Below are positions 50,012-60,333 of a stretch of DNA of 64,000 nt, piece by piece; positions within the stretch are counted from its first letter, which is position 1, and the number at the start of each line of letters is the position of its first letter. Position numbers and translations under genes: made by a program. This DNA is from Ornithomonoglobus_A sp045649025 (GTDB taxonomy: Bacteria > Bacillota > Clostridia > UBA1381). The notes below the pieces were generated by a model. That model was not told the DNA's origin and did no database searches. It saw only the letters and a program-made list of their open reading frames with translations. The DNA is taken from contig JAZRPB010000025.1 in assembly GCA_045649025.1 (NCBI GenBank), positions 40,550 through 104,549 of the forward strand, read 5' to 3'.

Positions 50012-50317
50012 TTACTTAAACAGCACTGCAAGCTTTGCAAGATTTAAAAGCTTTATTGCTGAATCTATTGAGCCTTGTCTTTTTGCTCTCATATACGGCT
50101 TTAACGACAAAAGTAAATTCGCCCTTGGGTCTGAATTGCTATTTCCAAGACGTGATATAATATCACGCATTTGCATTAATGATTCCATTGCTTCGCTATC
50201 ACCCAACGAAGATTGTTGTGAGGGTGTTATACCCGATAACGACGACATTGCATTTTTTATTTTATCCTCTGCATCATCACCTAAAATGCCTTTTAGAGTT
50301 TCCATTGCGTCTGCCAC
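50012..50317 (-). CDS. Small helical protein, unknown (middle of trio)
   Basis: 101 residues from GTG 50317 with AGGGGGG upstream. It is predicted all-helical, without membrane segments or signal. A Ser/Gly/Gln linker lies near 30-40; the C-terminal part (ANLLLSLKPYMRAKRQGSIDSAIKLLNLAKLAVLFK) is the most structured and probably the conserved core. No family recognised with confidence. Gaps of 22 and 19 bases to its neighbours imply one transcript. Confidence 0.7.
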   Translation of the reverse strand: MADAMETLKGILGDDAEDKIKNAMSSLSGITPSQQSSLGDSEAMESLMQMRDIISRLGNSNSDPRANLLLSLKPYMRAKRQGSIDSAIKLLNLAKLAVLFK

Positions 50318-50336
50318 AGCTCAAATCCCCCCTTAT

Positions 50337-50567
50337 TTAAAGATTATTCAAAATCCTTAATATATCAGCTTGTGATAAGCCTTTGAGCTTACTGTTTACA
50401 GTCTTTGGGTCAAGCGATGACAGTTCCCTTATTAAACGCTCTTTATCTGTTTTACTTATTTTGTTTTTTATATTTACTCCCTGTTTGGAATTTAAAAACC
50501 TATTTATCTCTCTTAACTGATTTTGGTCGAGATTTTTCAACAGATTATTTATATTCTGCATATCCAT
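50337..50567 (-). CDS. Small helical protein, unknown (first of trio)
   Basis: 76 residues, charged and helical: QNINNLLKNLDQNQLREINRFLNSK, then KTDKERLIRELSSL and DPKTVNSKLKGLSQADILRILNNL. The two halves look like related helix pairs (NxLxxLxQxxLxEI/ ILxxL). GAGGTGG precedes ATG 50567. Encoded 55 bases after the TOPRIM gene stop. No family recognised. Confidence 0.7.
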   Translation of the reverse strand: MDMQNINNLLKNLDQNQLREINRFLNSKQGVNIKNKISKTDKERLIRELSSLDPKTVNSKLKGLSQADILRILNNL

Positions 50568-50622
50568 AATACCACCTCATATTACATAAATATTTAGATA
50601 CACATTATTATATGCAAAAAAA

Positions 50623-51213
50623 TCATAAACTGTTACACATATCCTCCAATTCCTCTATACTCACAAGACTGTTTAAAACCTCTAAAAGCATATTTGTTGA
50701 CAACTTTGCGGGAAGCTCCATTTTTTTTAAAAGTGCATATCGTTTTTCCCTACTGCCAACTGCACCTGTTAGGGAAAGCCTCATTAAATCTGCTTTTGTT
50801 ATATTCTTTTTTGCTTTTGGTGTGTGCTTTTTTCCATCTATCTCACAGCCTGCTTCCTTGAGTGCATTAATAATTGTATTTTCGTCAATACCCTCAACAC
50901 CTAAAAGTCCCTCTTTGCTTGCCTCTCTTTTTCGTTTTTCCTTACCAATTATATCGGGAATATACGCATGCTTTACATACAGAGGATTAATGTTTTGCTT
51001 TATAAAGCTTCGTATGCGAAAACCTGCACTGTCACTGTCGGTCAGTATTACTATACCCATCTCCTCTGCAATGCGTTTTATGGTATTTTGCATATCCTTA
51101 TTATTGTATATTGCGAAGCCATGCACAACAAGTATAACGCCATCTATAAAATTTGAAAGCTTTATTTTATCGTGCACACCTTCAACAATTATACATTCCT
51201 TGATTTTATACAT
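50623..51213 (-). CDS. TOPRIM protein, RNase M5-like (DUF4093 type)
   Basis: 196 residues. TOPRIM motifs: CIIVEGVHDKIKL (catalytic Glu) and GIVILTDSDSAGFRIRSFI (DxD). YIPDIIGKEKRKREASKEGLLGVEGIDENTI is the segment typical of clostridial RNase M5 relatives with a DUF4093 C-terminus. RNase M5 trims 5S rRNA precursors; DUF4093 members are related but not all shown to do so. In many Firmicutes rnmV neighbours tatD and ksgA, which are absent here, so the 5S role is likely rather than certain. Confidence 0.82.
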   Translation of the reverse strand: MYKIKECIIVEGVHDKIKLSNFIDGVILVVHGFAIYNNKDMQNTIKRIAEEMGIVILTDSDSAGFRIRSFIKQNINPLYVKHAYIPDIIGKEKRKREASKEGLLGVEGIDENTIINALKEAGCEIDGKKHTPKAKKNITKADLMRLSLTGAVGSREKRYALLKKMELPAKLSTNMLLEVLNSLVSIEELEDMCNSL

Positions 51214-51226
51214 ATTTCATCCTCAA

Positions 51227-52828
51227 TCACGGATTTAGTGTTTCTACCTTTAGTATTGCACCGTCGCCCGAATATTCCAAAGTTACATTATCACCCTCAT
51301 TTAAAGTGATAACCTCCTCAATTTCAGATACATTGATTGCATAGTATTTATCCGAGCCTTCAAGCAACAGGTAATATCTTGTGTTTCCGCCAACAACTGC
51401 ACTCTTTATTTGCACAATTCTTCCGCTTACAGTGTTATTATCTGCCACAGGCTGTTCTGTTATATTATTTGATGAAAGAAGCTTTGTGTATGCCTTTTCG
51501 CACTCTGCAACCGTTGCACCTGTTGCAACAATCTGATATTGCTCAACATTAACCATTGCATACATTTTAACAAGCATTGCATTATCCTTTAGAGCCATAA
51601 AGTATGTGGGCTCGCCCGATACATTTAACAAAAGCGGAAATGTTGACCTGTATCCAAGATGCTGAACAACACCCTCGGCACTCGACATTGCCGAATTTTC
51701 CGTTGCACCTGCACACGAATAATATTTTGTTTCCTTTGTTCGTTGATTGGATAGCAAAAATCCTACATTTGATTGGTCACGGCCTGTTGACGTTACACCT
51801 GTGTATAAATACACATCATCGTTCATTGCAATATAGTTATAGCCCGAGGTGGTTTGTGTAACACCCTTCTGACCAAAAATATAGTTCCAGAAACCATTTA
51901 TATATGCACCATAGTAGTTATATTGCTCAACAATTAAATCTGCAGGGTACAGTCTGTCTACCCACGTTGGAACCTCCTCGTAGTATTCACACTCACCCGT
52001 TATTGCATTAACCAGCACTCCGCCCTGAACGTCTACACCGCCAAAAAGTCCTACTCTTTTAACTATTCTGGGGCACACCCAATAGGGATTATCATTTTCG
52101 TCAATTTCAAAGGTGGGTTTACTGAACATAAAGGTTGGATAGTTGAAACGTAAATGACGGTATATATTTCTGTTAAAGTGTTCTGATGGCGAATATTTTA
52201 TTCCCTCTTCTACTCTTACAACCTCTGCACTCTGATCTGCCATATCAACCACAATATATGCTGGCAAGCCCTTTGAGGTATTTGTTATCCATTTAACAAC
52301 ATCGGCATATTCAAGCGTTGTTACTCTTACAGGCCTGCCGTGAAGATTAATTTGTGTATAGTCGTCTGACACTTCAAACTGACTTACCATATCGGACAAC
52401 TCACCAAGCTTTCTGTCGCCAAGACGTTCTGCACTGTCTTTATCGAGCATTGGGATTTTATCGAATGAAATTTCATCTACCTCCTCGGCAAAATTACCGT
52501 TTTGCACACTTATAAGGTTCTTATAATCATTCGCACGAATAACCTCCCACGAAAGTGCACCGCCTATAACTCCCACAAGCACAACTGCAGCTATTATTAT
52601 AGCGGGTATTTTACATTGCTTAATTATTATTCTTATATATTCCTTAATTCCGTTTGATTGTTTTATTGTGCCTGTACTTAAAAGTGCAAGTGCCATATAA
52701 AGCACACACATTAATACAATAAATGTGTAAAAATCTGGTGATGAAAAATTAAGTGCAGGCAGTGATACATAGAAAAACAAAAACGCTGCCACCACGGTTA
52801 TGAGTAAATTTCTTAATACCTTTTTCAT
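51227..52828 (-). CDS. Membrane protein with large extracytoplasmic domain, unknown
   Basis: 533 residues. Three hydrophobic segments at the N-terminus (about 8-28, 33-52 and 74-96), then ~430 residues without membrane segments, presumably outside. That domain contains Tyr-rich stretches (NITGECEYYEEVPTWVDRLYP-like region near 265-290) and ends in a small OB-like beta domain (GRIVQIKSAVVGGNTRYYLLLEGSDKYYAINVSEIE...GDNVTLEY). I do not recognise the family. It is cotranscribed with the coiled-coil protein 12 bases upstream and followed by the TOPRIM gene 13 bases downstream. Confidence 0.72.
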   Translation of the reverse strand: MKKVLRNLLITVVAAFLFFYVSLPALNFSSPDFYTFIVLMCVLYMALALLSTGTIKQSNGIKEYIRIIIKQCKIPAIIIAAVVLVGVIGGALSWEVIRANDYKNLISVQNGNFAEEVDEISFDKIPMLDKDSAERLGDRKLGELSDMVSQFEVSDDYTQINLHGRPVRVTTLEYADVVKWITNTSKGLPAYIVVDMADQSAEVVRVEEGIKYSPSEHFNRNIYRHLRFNYPTFMFSKPTFEIDENDNPYWVCPRIVKRVGLFGGVDVQGGVLVNAITGECEYYEEVPTWVDRLYPADLIVEQYNYYGAYINGFWNYIFGQKGVTQTTSGYNYIAMNDDVYLYTGVTSTGRDQSNVGFLLSNQRTKETKYYSCAGATENSAMSSAEGVVQHLGYRSTFPLLLNVSGEPTYFMALKDNAMLVKMYAMVNVEQYQIVATGATVAECEKAYTKLLSSNNITEQPVADNNTVSGRIVQIKSAVVGGNTRYYLLLEGSDKYYAINVSEIEEVITLNEGDNVTLEYSGDGAILKVETLNP

Positions 52829-52840
52829 TTTTTCGCTCCT

Positions 52841-53221
52841 TTATTGATTATTAATTTCATCTCTTGGTGTTGTTGGGTTCTCATTTAATGCCTGCAGCGT
52901 TTCTTCATCTTGTGCATCCTCGGGCATATAGGGTTCTTCCTCAACCGCAACACCATTTTCAATTTGTTGCGTTAACTGTGCAATTTTTGCATTTAACTCA
53001 TCAATTTGAATTTTTTGTTCCTCTATCTGTTGCTTTAGTTCGGTATTTTCTGCAATTGCCGCATTTATATTCTGACTTTCGGCACTGTTACTTCCTGAAA
53101 TAATACCAACAATCGAAATTAATATAAAGCATACAACTAAAATTATGCCAAGTGTGGTTAGTAGTTTTTTTGTTTTTTTTCGTTGCTGATTAAATGTAAA
53201 ATTACTGTTATAGGTGTTCAT
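52841..53221 (-). CDS. Single-pass membrane protein with coiled coil, unknown
   Basis: 126 residues: a short basic cytoplasmic N-terminus (FTFNQQRKKTKK), one membrane helix (about 19-42), a coiled coil (about 52-88, heptads in ENTELKQQIEEQKIQIDEL), then an acidic Pro/Glu tail. The layout is similar to small division proteins such as FtsL/DivIC, but without their motifs; I do not assign that role. It lies between addA and the membrane protein at 51227, apparently in the same transcript. Confidence 0.72.
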   Translation of the reverse strand: MNTYNSNFTFNQQRKKTKKLLTTLGIILVVCFILISIVGIISGSNSAESQNINAAIAENTELKQQIEEQKIQIDELNAKIAQLTQQIENGVAVEEEPYMPEDAQDEETLQALNENPTTPRDEINNQ

Positions 53222-53243
53222 TTTAAATAATCACTCCCGTTCT

Positions 53244-56200
53244 TTAATTATACTCTGCCGCTTCATTTATATCAAATAAATACAGATATTTTTTTACTAC
53301 TCTTTTCTTTGTTATTTTTTCTATTGCCTGGGTATACAAATCAAGTTGCAAGCCATACATATCCAACATATCTTGTTTTGTTTTGTTTTTCATATTGTCG
53401 GTCTTAAAATCCAATAATATAATCTCACCTGCTTCATTTTCATAGAAACAGTCAATTACACCCTGCAATATCATTTTTTCGCCTTTTTCTATTTGTGCTT
53501 CACTCTTGTAGTATGATGCATCAATGTTTGTCTGGAAACCCTTTTCACGTTGCACATTATTGTTTTTAAGCAATTCACTTCCAAGCTCACTAACAAAAAA
53601 CGCATAAATCCTTTGTGCCATTTCTTTATCTCTTTTGTATACGGCACAATTTATTTTATCCTCATCACAAAGTCTTTTAAGCTCATCCTCAACTGTTGCA
53701 ATAGTAAGGTTATCTCTTAAAGTGTTAAGGTTGATATACGCCATTGCGTTATGATATGCAATACCCCTTAAGGCAGCATCTGTTTCGTTACTCATAAAGC
53801 TTGGTTTTTTACGTATGGTAATTTGCGACTTTTTTCTTATGCTTTCTGCTTTTTTAAGCTCCGTTGCCGACGTTCTTGACGGTATATCTGTACTATGCTG
53901 GAATTTATATTTATAATCTAAAAGCTCTTTAACGCTTTGCTTTCCCTCGTCAGAAAGTGATGGCATATTATTTTCTTCTTCAATATGCATTTCTTCACTT
54001 TCTCGGTAAATGTGCACATCGTCACAATTAAAGCTATCCGACAAAAGTGCAACAGGAACAACCCAATCCTCGAAGCACTGTGCCTTTATATTGGTTTTGT
54101 TGTTGAGTGTGGCATTATACCACTTTTGCATTATTTTATCTATGTCTTCTTCATCTTTTGCTTTAAATGAGGCAAAATTCATTAAAACATATTGTGCTCT
54201 GGTCATAGCAACATACAAAAGTCTTACATACTCCGACATTTTTTCACGGTTATTAACATAGCTTATTGTATCGGTGTATATATTTGTTTGGTATATCTGC
54301 TCGTCTATATTATTGTATTTTATGCCTATTCCGTAATCGCCATGCATTTTCACGCTTCCCTCGGAAAGCGAATTTTTAAGCTTTTGCTGCATACCGCCAA
54401 GAAAAACTATTGGAAATTCCAAGCCCTTGCTTGCGTGAATAGTCATCATCGAAACTGCATCCTCCGACACCGATTTTGCACCGCTTATTTCCTCTTTATT
54501 TTCTCTTAAGCTGACCATATATTGCACAAAGTTAAACAGACCCATTGAGCCGCCCGACTCAAACGACTGTGCTCTTTGATAGAGCAATCGCAAATTCTTT
54601 TGCGATTCCTCGTTGCCGTCTAATGCACCCATAAAATCATAGAAGCCGCTTTCCTCATATATTGTCCAGATAAGCTTTGCAACTGTCATTATACGTGTAT
54701 ATTTACGCCATCTGCGTAATTTTTCTACAACATTTTTACATTTGCTTGCTATAAGTGCATCATCGCAGTTTGCCGCCATAAAGTCTATAATATCAAACAG
54801 ACTTACTTTATCGTGATTTTGTCTTTTTTCGCGGTATTCACACTTTAAATATGCAATTTCATTTGCACTGAAGGCAAAAACGGGCGAGAGTAAAACACTC
54901 ATCAAAGCAATATCCTGCTTAAAGTTTGATATAACGGATAAAAGCGAAACCATAACCTGTACTTCCCTTTTATCGAAAAAGTCGGAAAGGGCAACTCTTA
55001 ACGGAACACCCATCTTTTTAAATTCATCCATATAAATTGATGCGTGATTTTTTATTGCTCTTACAAGAATTGTTATATCTCCATAGCCTATAACCTTTTC
55101 TTCGTTTTCGCCAATCTTTATTGTTTTACCCACTAACTCCTTTGCTTTTCTTGCCATATACTGTGCTTCTGCTCTGCTGCAGATTTTTTCATCATCCTCA
55201 TAGCTGCCTTTAACACAGGCAATTGGATACAGCTTTGTAACAAGCTCATCATTTATTTCGTTGCTATCGTACGAATTACAGGTATAATTAATATCACCGA
55301 TCTCATCGGTCATAATATTTGAAAAAAGTGCATCTACGCTTTTTAAAACCTCTTTAGAGCTCCTGAAGTTTTTAGAAAGCTTTAATAACCTTCCTTTTAT
55401 TTGATGCTCATTATCTTCATTTACCTCTTCGCTATACTCGTTATACTTCTTCTTGAATATATACGGATCGCCGCCCCTGAAAAGATAAATACTTTGCTTT
55501 AAGTCACCAACCATAAATATATTTTTGTTGTTTTTTGATATACTTTTAAAAATTGAGTCTTGCAAGCCGTTTGTGTCCTGATACTCGTCAATTAATATTT
55601 CTGTGTATTTATCTCTGTATTTTTGACTTAAACCATTACTTTTATCGTTAAACAGATTATACACCTTATGCTCAATATCCGAAAATGACCACGCATTTCT
55701 TTTTTCTTTTAACTTTGTAAGCTCTGTATCATATTTTTTTGTTATCCACGAAAGAGCACTTGCAATTTCATTTAAATCATTGAGGTGTATGTCCTCTGCA
55801 AGCTCATCCTCCGATTTGTACGGAAATTGTGATATACATTCGTGCACACCCTTAATAGCCGTTGCAATTTCATCGTATGCAGTGCTTAAATGGGGGTATC
55901 TTGAAATACCTGTGTATTTACTTGAAAGTGCTTTAACAGAAAATAAACTGTTTTTTTCCATCAACTGATTAATATTTTTACTATCATACAGCTTTTCAAC
56001 AAAACACAGTAATTCACTTGCATACAATGCCAATGCAGTATATGCATCCACACTTTTTTTAGCAATAGCATTTTCGCCTGTGTCCACACCAAAGTCTTCG
56101 CCATCCTGTGGGTTATTAGAAACTGCATTTTTAAGTTCATCAATTGCATCGGCAAGATTTTTTTTGTACACAAACGGAAGATACAGTTCATTAAACCATA

Positions 56201-56840
56201 CCCTTGCATTCGTTTCCTTATCATAATACTTACATACATTATCTATCCACAAAAGAGGCTCATCGAAGCTTTGCGAAAATTTATATACGTCCATTATAAG
56301 CTTTACAAGCTTATCGTCGCTTCTGTTATCGGCAAAGGCAAAAATCAGTTTATTGAGCTTTTTATTATCCTCATCAATATCACTTGTATAAAGCTCATCA
56401 AAAACATTTTCTATTGCTTTTACCTTTATAATTTCCTCTTCAGTTTTATCCATTATGTAGAAGTTGGGTGAAATACCTGCAAAATGGAAGTTGTTTTTTA
56501 ATACATTAAGACAAAATGCATCTATTGTTAAAATATCGGATGTAGCACAAAGATACGTCTGTTCCTTTAAACGACGTTTTTCCACACTGTTATCGCACTG
56601 TGCCACACACTGCTGCAGACGTTTTATGATTTTCTCTTTCATACCTGCCGCAGCGGCATTTGTGAATGTAACAACCAACAGGTTTTCTATTGAAACACCA
56701 TCATTAATTATCATATTGCAAATACGCTCAACCAAAACAGCGGTCTTACCACTGCCTGCATCGGCAGAAACCAAAATATTATATTTCCCCACAGGTGCGT
56801 ATATTGCAGATTTTTGTTCATCAGTCCAACTTCTGACCAT
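53244..56840 (-). CDS. addA: AddA, helicase-nuclease subunit
   Basis: Catalytic subunit of the AddAB (RexAB) complex, which resects double-strand breaks and loads RecA; 1198 residues. UvrD-type helicase: Walker A SADAGSGKTAVLVERI (25-40), VVTFTNAAAAGMKEKI, LIDEYQDTN (Walker B), VGDLKQSIYLFRGGDP, LSKNFRSSKEV, MTIHASKGLEFPIVFLGG and VRLLYVAMTRAQ. The C-terminal RecB-type nuclease has GIAYHNAMA, LQGVIDCFYENEAGEIILLDFKTD and a later LDLYTQAIE. It starts 3 bases after addB. Confidence 0.96.
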   Translation of the reverse strand: MVRSWTDEQKSAIYAPVGKYNILVSADAGSGKTAVLVERICNMIINDGVSIENLLVVTFTNAAAAGMKEKIIKRLQQCVAQCDNSVEKRRLKEQTYLCATSDILTIDAFCLNVLKNNFHFAGISPNFYIMDKTEEEIIKVKAIENVFDELYTSDIDEDNKKLNKLIFAFADNRSDDKLVKLIMDVYKFSQSFDEPLLWIDNVCKYYDKETNARVWFNELYLPFVYKKNLADAIDELKNAVSNNPQDGEDFGVDTGENAIAKKSVDAYTALALYASELLCFVEKLYDSKNINQLMEKNSLFSVKALSSKYTGISRYPHLSTAYDEIATAIKGVHECISQFPYKSEDELAEDIHLNDLNEIASALSWITKKYDTELTKLKEKRNAWSFSDIEHKVYNLFNDKSNGLSQKYRDKYTEILIDEYQDTNGLQDSIFKSISKNNKNIFMVGDLKQSIYLFRGGDPYIFKKKYNEYSEEVNEDNEHQIKGRLLKLSKNFRSSKEVLKSVDALFSNIMTDEIGDINYTCNSYDSNEINDELVTKLYPIACVKGSYEDDEKICSRAEAQYMARKAKELVGKTIKIGENEEKVIGYGDITILVRAIKNHASIYMDEFKKMGVPLRVALSDFFDKREVQVMVSLLSVISNFKQDIALMSVLLSPVFAFSANEIAYLKCEYREKRQNHDKVSLFDIIDFMAANCDDALIASKCKNVVEKLRRWRKYTRIMTVAKLIWTIYEESGFYDFMGALDGNEESQKNLRLLYQRAQSFESGGSMGLFNFVQYMVSLRENKEEISGAKSVSEDAVSMMTIHASKGLEFPIVFLGGMQQKLKNSLSEGSVKMHGDYGIGIKYNNIDEQIYQTNIYTDTISYVNNREKMSEYVRLLYVAMTRAQYVLMNFASFKAKDEEDIDKIMQKWYNATLNNKTNIKAQCFEDWVVPVALLSDSFNCDDVHIYRESEEMHIEEENNMPSLSDEGKQSVKELLDYKYKFQHSTDIPSRTSATELKKAESIRKKSQITIRKKPSFMSNETDAALRGIAYHNAMAYINLNTLRDNLTIATVEDELKRLCDEDKINCAVYKRDKEMAQRIYAFFVSELGSELLKNNNVQREKGFQTNIDASYYKSEAQIEKGEKMILQGVIDCFYENEAGEIILLDFKTDNMKNKTKQDMLDMYGLQLDLYTQAIEKITKKRVVKKYLYLFDINEAAEYN

Positions 56841-56843
56841 AGT

Positions 56844-59800
56844 CTATTCCTTCTCTTCCTGTTTTGCAACTATTTCTTTCCAGATTGCGTCTGCCTTAAG
56901 GTCCTTGCCCTCTTGCAGCCGCTGATTTATACAATCACTAATCTGACAAATATTTGAATAGTTACAATAATCACACGCTTTTTCATATGGCATTATTCTT
57001 ATATCGCCCTTATTTCTTATATTATCGTCAAATTCAAGTATTTTATCACGTACAAATTCCATAAGCTTTTCGCCCTCATATTGAGTTCTTACCTTTTCGG
57101 TGCTTCTTTTATCCAGACTGCCGTTTTTGGTAAATTTAATTGGTAAAACAGTACTTATGCCGTTTTTGGTTTCGTTGTCCATATCAAAAAGCACCTTGCC
57201 GTCATCAAAATTATCGTTATTCTCAAACGTAATTCCGTCAAGCTTTTTGAGCTTTTCAACATCTGAAACTTCTCTTTTTAATTCACCACGCAGCTTGGTA
57301 TAATACATTCCTGTTACGGTATATGGTATCTGCTCTTCCTCCTCGCATTTAAGCTTGGCAGCAAGTGCATATATAACCATTTGCATATCCACTCCGTTAT
57401 ATATGTCTTTTATATTAAACTCACTTGCACCTGTTTTATAGTCTATAACACGAATAGAGTTTTTGCCGTCCTCCTTTAATTCATCAAGACGGTCTATAAA
57501 GCCGTTTATAAACACCTCATCGCTTATTGGAACAGTTATCTCCTTTTCCATACCTTTAATTGTGTATTTGCCGTGCACAAAGCAATTTGTTACCGACTTG
57601 GTTGCTTTGTCTATTACTCTGTTCATACGGTTTAGGATATGCTCAATTTTTGCCTGACGTGTGAGGCTTGTGCTTTGCATACGTTCACTTACCTTATTAA
57701 ATATTTCATTTAATATACTCTTTCTGCCGTCCTCGCCAAGTTCACGCCATTTATTTAATTTTTCCTCCGAAGTGACGGCACCGTCCTCAACACGTGTGCA
57801 GAACTTTTCTATTATTTCGTGTGCATAGCTGCCTAAATCAGCCTTTGAAATTTCCCATTCCTCACGTTCCTTTATACCAAGACCGTAGTTAAGGAAAAAT
57901 CTGTACGGACACATTGCATACTCGTTAATTTTTGATTTACTGTAATTTATTGTGTTGCCGTATAGCTTTCTTGCCCATTCGCTGTCTATATTTTCCTGCA
58001 CCTTAAAAAACTCATTATCCTCATCAAGTAATTGCAATCTTGAAGCATATTTATCGTTTAATGCATAGTATTCTTTAACAGCATCCCAGATTTGCGAGCT
58101 GCATTTACGATTTTGCGACTTATTTATAAGCAGCTTATGGAATGTTGCCTCGGGCGAGCTTATATAGAATTTTTCCTCGCTGTTGTAATAGGAAAAATTA
58201 TTACTTATTTTAACATTGGGGAATTTTCTTTTAATTTCGGTTACTATTGATGCTTCGCCATGTTCTGCACCTGAAAAATCAAAAAGAGGCATACTTATAA
58301 ACAGATAATCACTTACCTGTGCAAAAAGCTCGAATATTGCATAATTTTGCTTTTGTATTCTTTCCTTAACAGTATCGGCAAACATTTTTCTTTGACGGCT
58401 GTTATTTAGAGTTTCTCTTTCGTCATCTGTTAAAAAACCCTCTGTTTTTGATATATTAGGATATGTGCCCTCTATTGCACCCATTGCAAACAACACCTTA
58501 ACATCAACAACAGTGTTCTTATCTGCACTGCCCACATATACTCTGTCTATTCCCGACGGCACAAGACGTATTTCGCAGGTTGAAATACCCTCCTTTATAT
58601 ACTCGCCAAATTCTTCTATGCTCATTTCTTCATCGCCCATTGTAATAACAATCTGGTCGATTACTTCTAACAAAAGCTCCCATATTCTTTCATATTGCTG
58701 TGCTTCGTCTATTCTGTTTTCATTTTCAAGGTTATATATTTCGCTTTCTATACCCTCTGCTATGTTTATATCCTCAAGTAATTCAAACAGTGCCTTTGCA
58801 TAGTCTTTGCCTGTTTTTGACCTGCTTATCTTTTTATTGAATTTTGCCACAGGGCTCATAAGCTGGCTATGAATTGAGTTTATTTTCTCAATCATTTTTT
58901 CGTTTTGCTCCACAAAAAGACTGTCCTTACCATCATCAAAGGCAGCCTGCATTATAGTTAGCTCCTTGGCAAAATCACTTTCTATAAGCCATCTTTTTTT
59001 ACCTCTTATGCCATACTTTAGTGCATAATTATCTAAATCGTCTATATCCTCAACGCTAAATGGCGTATAGTAATATCCATTTTCAGCTTCATTCTTCTTA
59101 AATATATATCCCGATTTTAAATACATAAAAACGGAAGCATAGTCAAAGCCGTTATCAAACATATCAAAAAGAGATGTTATTTGTATTGCTATTGGGTGAT
59201 TTTGCAAAAGCTCTCTTTTATCGGAAAAATATGGAATTGCATATTCATTAAAAACAGGCTCAATAAGCGGTGCGTACATATCCTCATCACTGCATACTAT
59301 TGCAATATCACGATATCTGTATCCCTCTTCACGCACAAGCTCTGTAATCTTACACGCAACTCTCTCAACCTCCATATACGTATCGGCACTTTTAAACATA
59401 CGTATTTTGTCGGTTTCTTTTGTGTAAATATCATCGCTATCCCACGAATTTATAAGATGATAAAGCTCTTCATTCCTACCCTTTGTGTGTGTTAAATGCT
59501 CACCGCATTGTATTTCCTCTATAACATACTCTGTTTTTATATCCTCAAGGGTTTTTTCATTAACCTCATAAAGCTCCTTTTCGCCCTCTCTATCGGATAC
59601 GCACAACGTTATAAACACCCTGTCTGCCTGCGCATTTATTGCTTTTATAACATTCCAACGTGGCGGCAAAAAATCGTTGAAGCAATCCACAAACACACTC
59701 GTACCCTTAAATAATTGGGGGTTGGCATTTATTTTTTGCGACAGTAAGTCAAGAAATCTGTTTTCATCGGTGTAATTCATATTTTTACTAATTTCCTGAT

Positions 59801-60287
59801 ATTTATCGTATATATCTGCAATTACATTTATTTTTTCTGCTAATAAGGCATCGTTTGTTTTTAGAGCTTCATCACGCAGTTCGTCACTTGTGGTACGATA
59901 GTTGCCAAGCTCATCAACAAACGATGTCATAACCTGTGCAAAGCCGTTTTTACCTACAGAACGCAGCATATTTGCACTTATATCAGGATTGGTTGCAATA
60001 TATGCTTTTATTGCACGGTACACAAGCATTTGTCTGCCCGCTTCACTCATATATGTTGTATTTTGAGTGTTGATTAATTCCTCGGCAAGCTTTTTAAAGG
60101 TCATAACCTCAATATTGTTAAGACCTGTTCCGCCAAATCTGTTTATAAAGCTTTTTTCCGTTTCAAAAGAGTACTTGTCGTTAACAAGCACCACACATCT
60201 GTTTTCCTTATGCAGCTTTTCTATTTCATTCATACAAAGGGTAGTCTTTCCCGAGGAAATTCCACCCTTTACAACTGTAATTGACAT
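56844..60287 (-). CDS. addB: AddB, nuclease subunit with iron-sulfur cluster
   Basis: Partner of AddA, 1147 residues. N-terminal Walker A GGISSGKTTLC (8-18). The C-terminal RecB-type nuclease holds IRVIDYKTGASEF, framed by the four cysteines of the structural Fe-S cluster: one in YAMCPYRFFLNYGLG (~790) and three in ACDYCNYSNICQISDC (~1110). Both motifs are intact, so both subunits should have nuclease activity, as in Bacillus. In Bacillus AddB carries Chi recognition. AGGAAGGG precedes ATG 60287. Confidence 0.95.
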   Translation of the reverse strand: MSITVVKGGISSGKTTLCMNEIEKLHKENRCVVLVNDKYSFETEKSFINRFGGTGLNNIEVMTFKKLAEELINTQNTTYMSEAGRQMLVYRAIKAYIATNPDISANMLRSVGKNGFAQVMTSFVDELGNYRTTSDELRDEALKTNDALLAEKINVIADIYDKYQEISKNMNYTDENRFLDLLSQKINANPQLFKGTSVFVDCFNDFLPPRWNVIKAINAQADRVFITLCVSDREGEKELYEVNEKTLEDIKTEYVIEEIQCGEHLTHTKGRNEELYHLINSWDSDDIYTKETDKIRMFKSADTYMEVERVACKITELVREEGYRYRDIAIVCSDEDMYAPLIEPVFNEYAIPYFSDKRELLQNHPIAIQITSLFDMFDNGFDYASVFMYLKSGYIFKKNEAENGYYYTPFSVEDIDDLDNYALKYGIRGKKRWLIESDFAKELTIMQAAFDDGKDSLFVEQNEKMIEKINSIHSQLMSPVAKFNKKISRSKTGKDYAKALFELLEDINIAEGIESEIYNLENENRIDEAQQYERIWELLLEVIDQIVITMGDEEMSIEEFGEYIKEGISTCEIRLVPSGIDRVYVGSADKNTVVDVKVLFAMGAIEGTYPNISKTEGFLTDDERETLNNSRQRKMFADTVKERIQKQNYAIFELFAQVSDYLFISMPLFDFSGAEHGEASIVTEIKRKFPNVKISNNFSYYNSEEKFYISSPEATFHKLLINKSQNRKCSSQIWDAVKEYYALNDKYASRLQLLDEDNEFFKVQENIDSEWARKLYGNTINYSKSKINEYAMCPYRFFLNYGLGIKEREEWEISKADLGSYAHEIIEKFCTRVEDGAVTSEEKLNKWRELGEDGRKSILNEIFNKVSERMQSTSLTRQAKIEHILNRMNRVIDKATKSVTNCFVHGKYTIKGMEKEITVPISDEVFINGFIDRLDELKEDGKNSIRVIDYKTGASEFNIKDIYNGVDMQMVIYALAAKLKCEEEEQIPYTVTGMYYTKLRGELKREVSDVEKLKKLDGITFENNDNFDDGKVLFDMDNETKNGISTVLPIKFTKNGSLDKRSTEKVRTQYEGEKLMEFVRDKILEFDDNIRNKGDIRIMPYEKACDYCNYSNICQISDCINQRLQEGKDLKADAIWKEIVAKQEEKE

Positions 60288-60333
60288 ATATAACCCTTCC
60301 TGTTTTTAAACATACATCAAAAGTATTCTTTTA

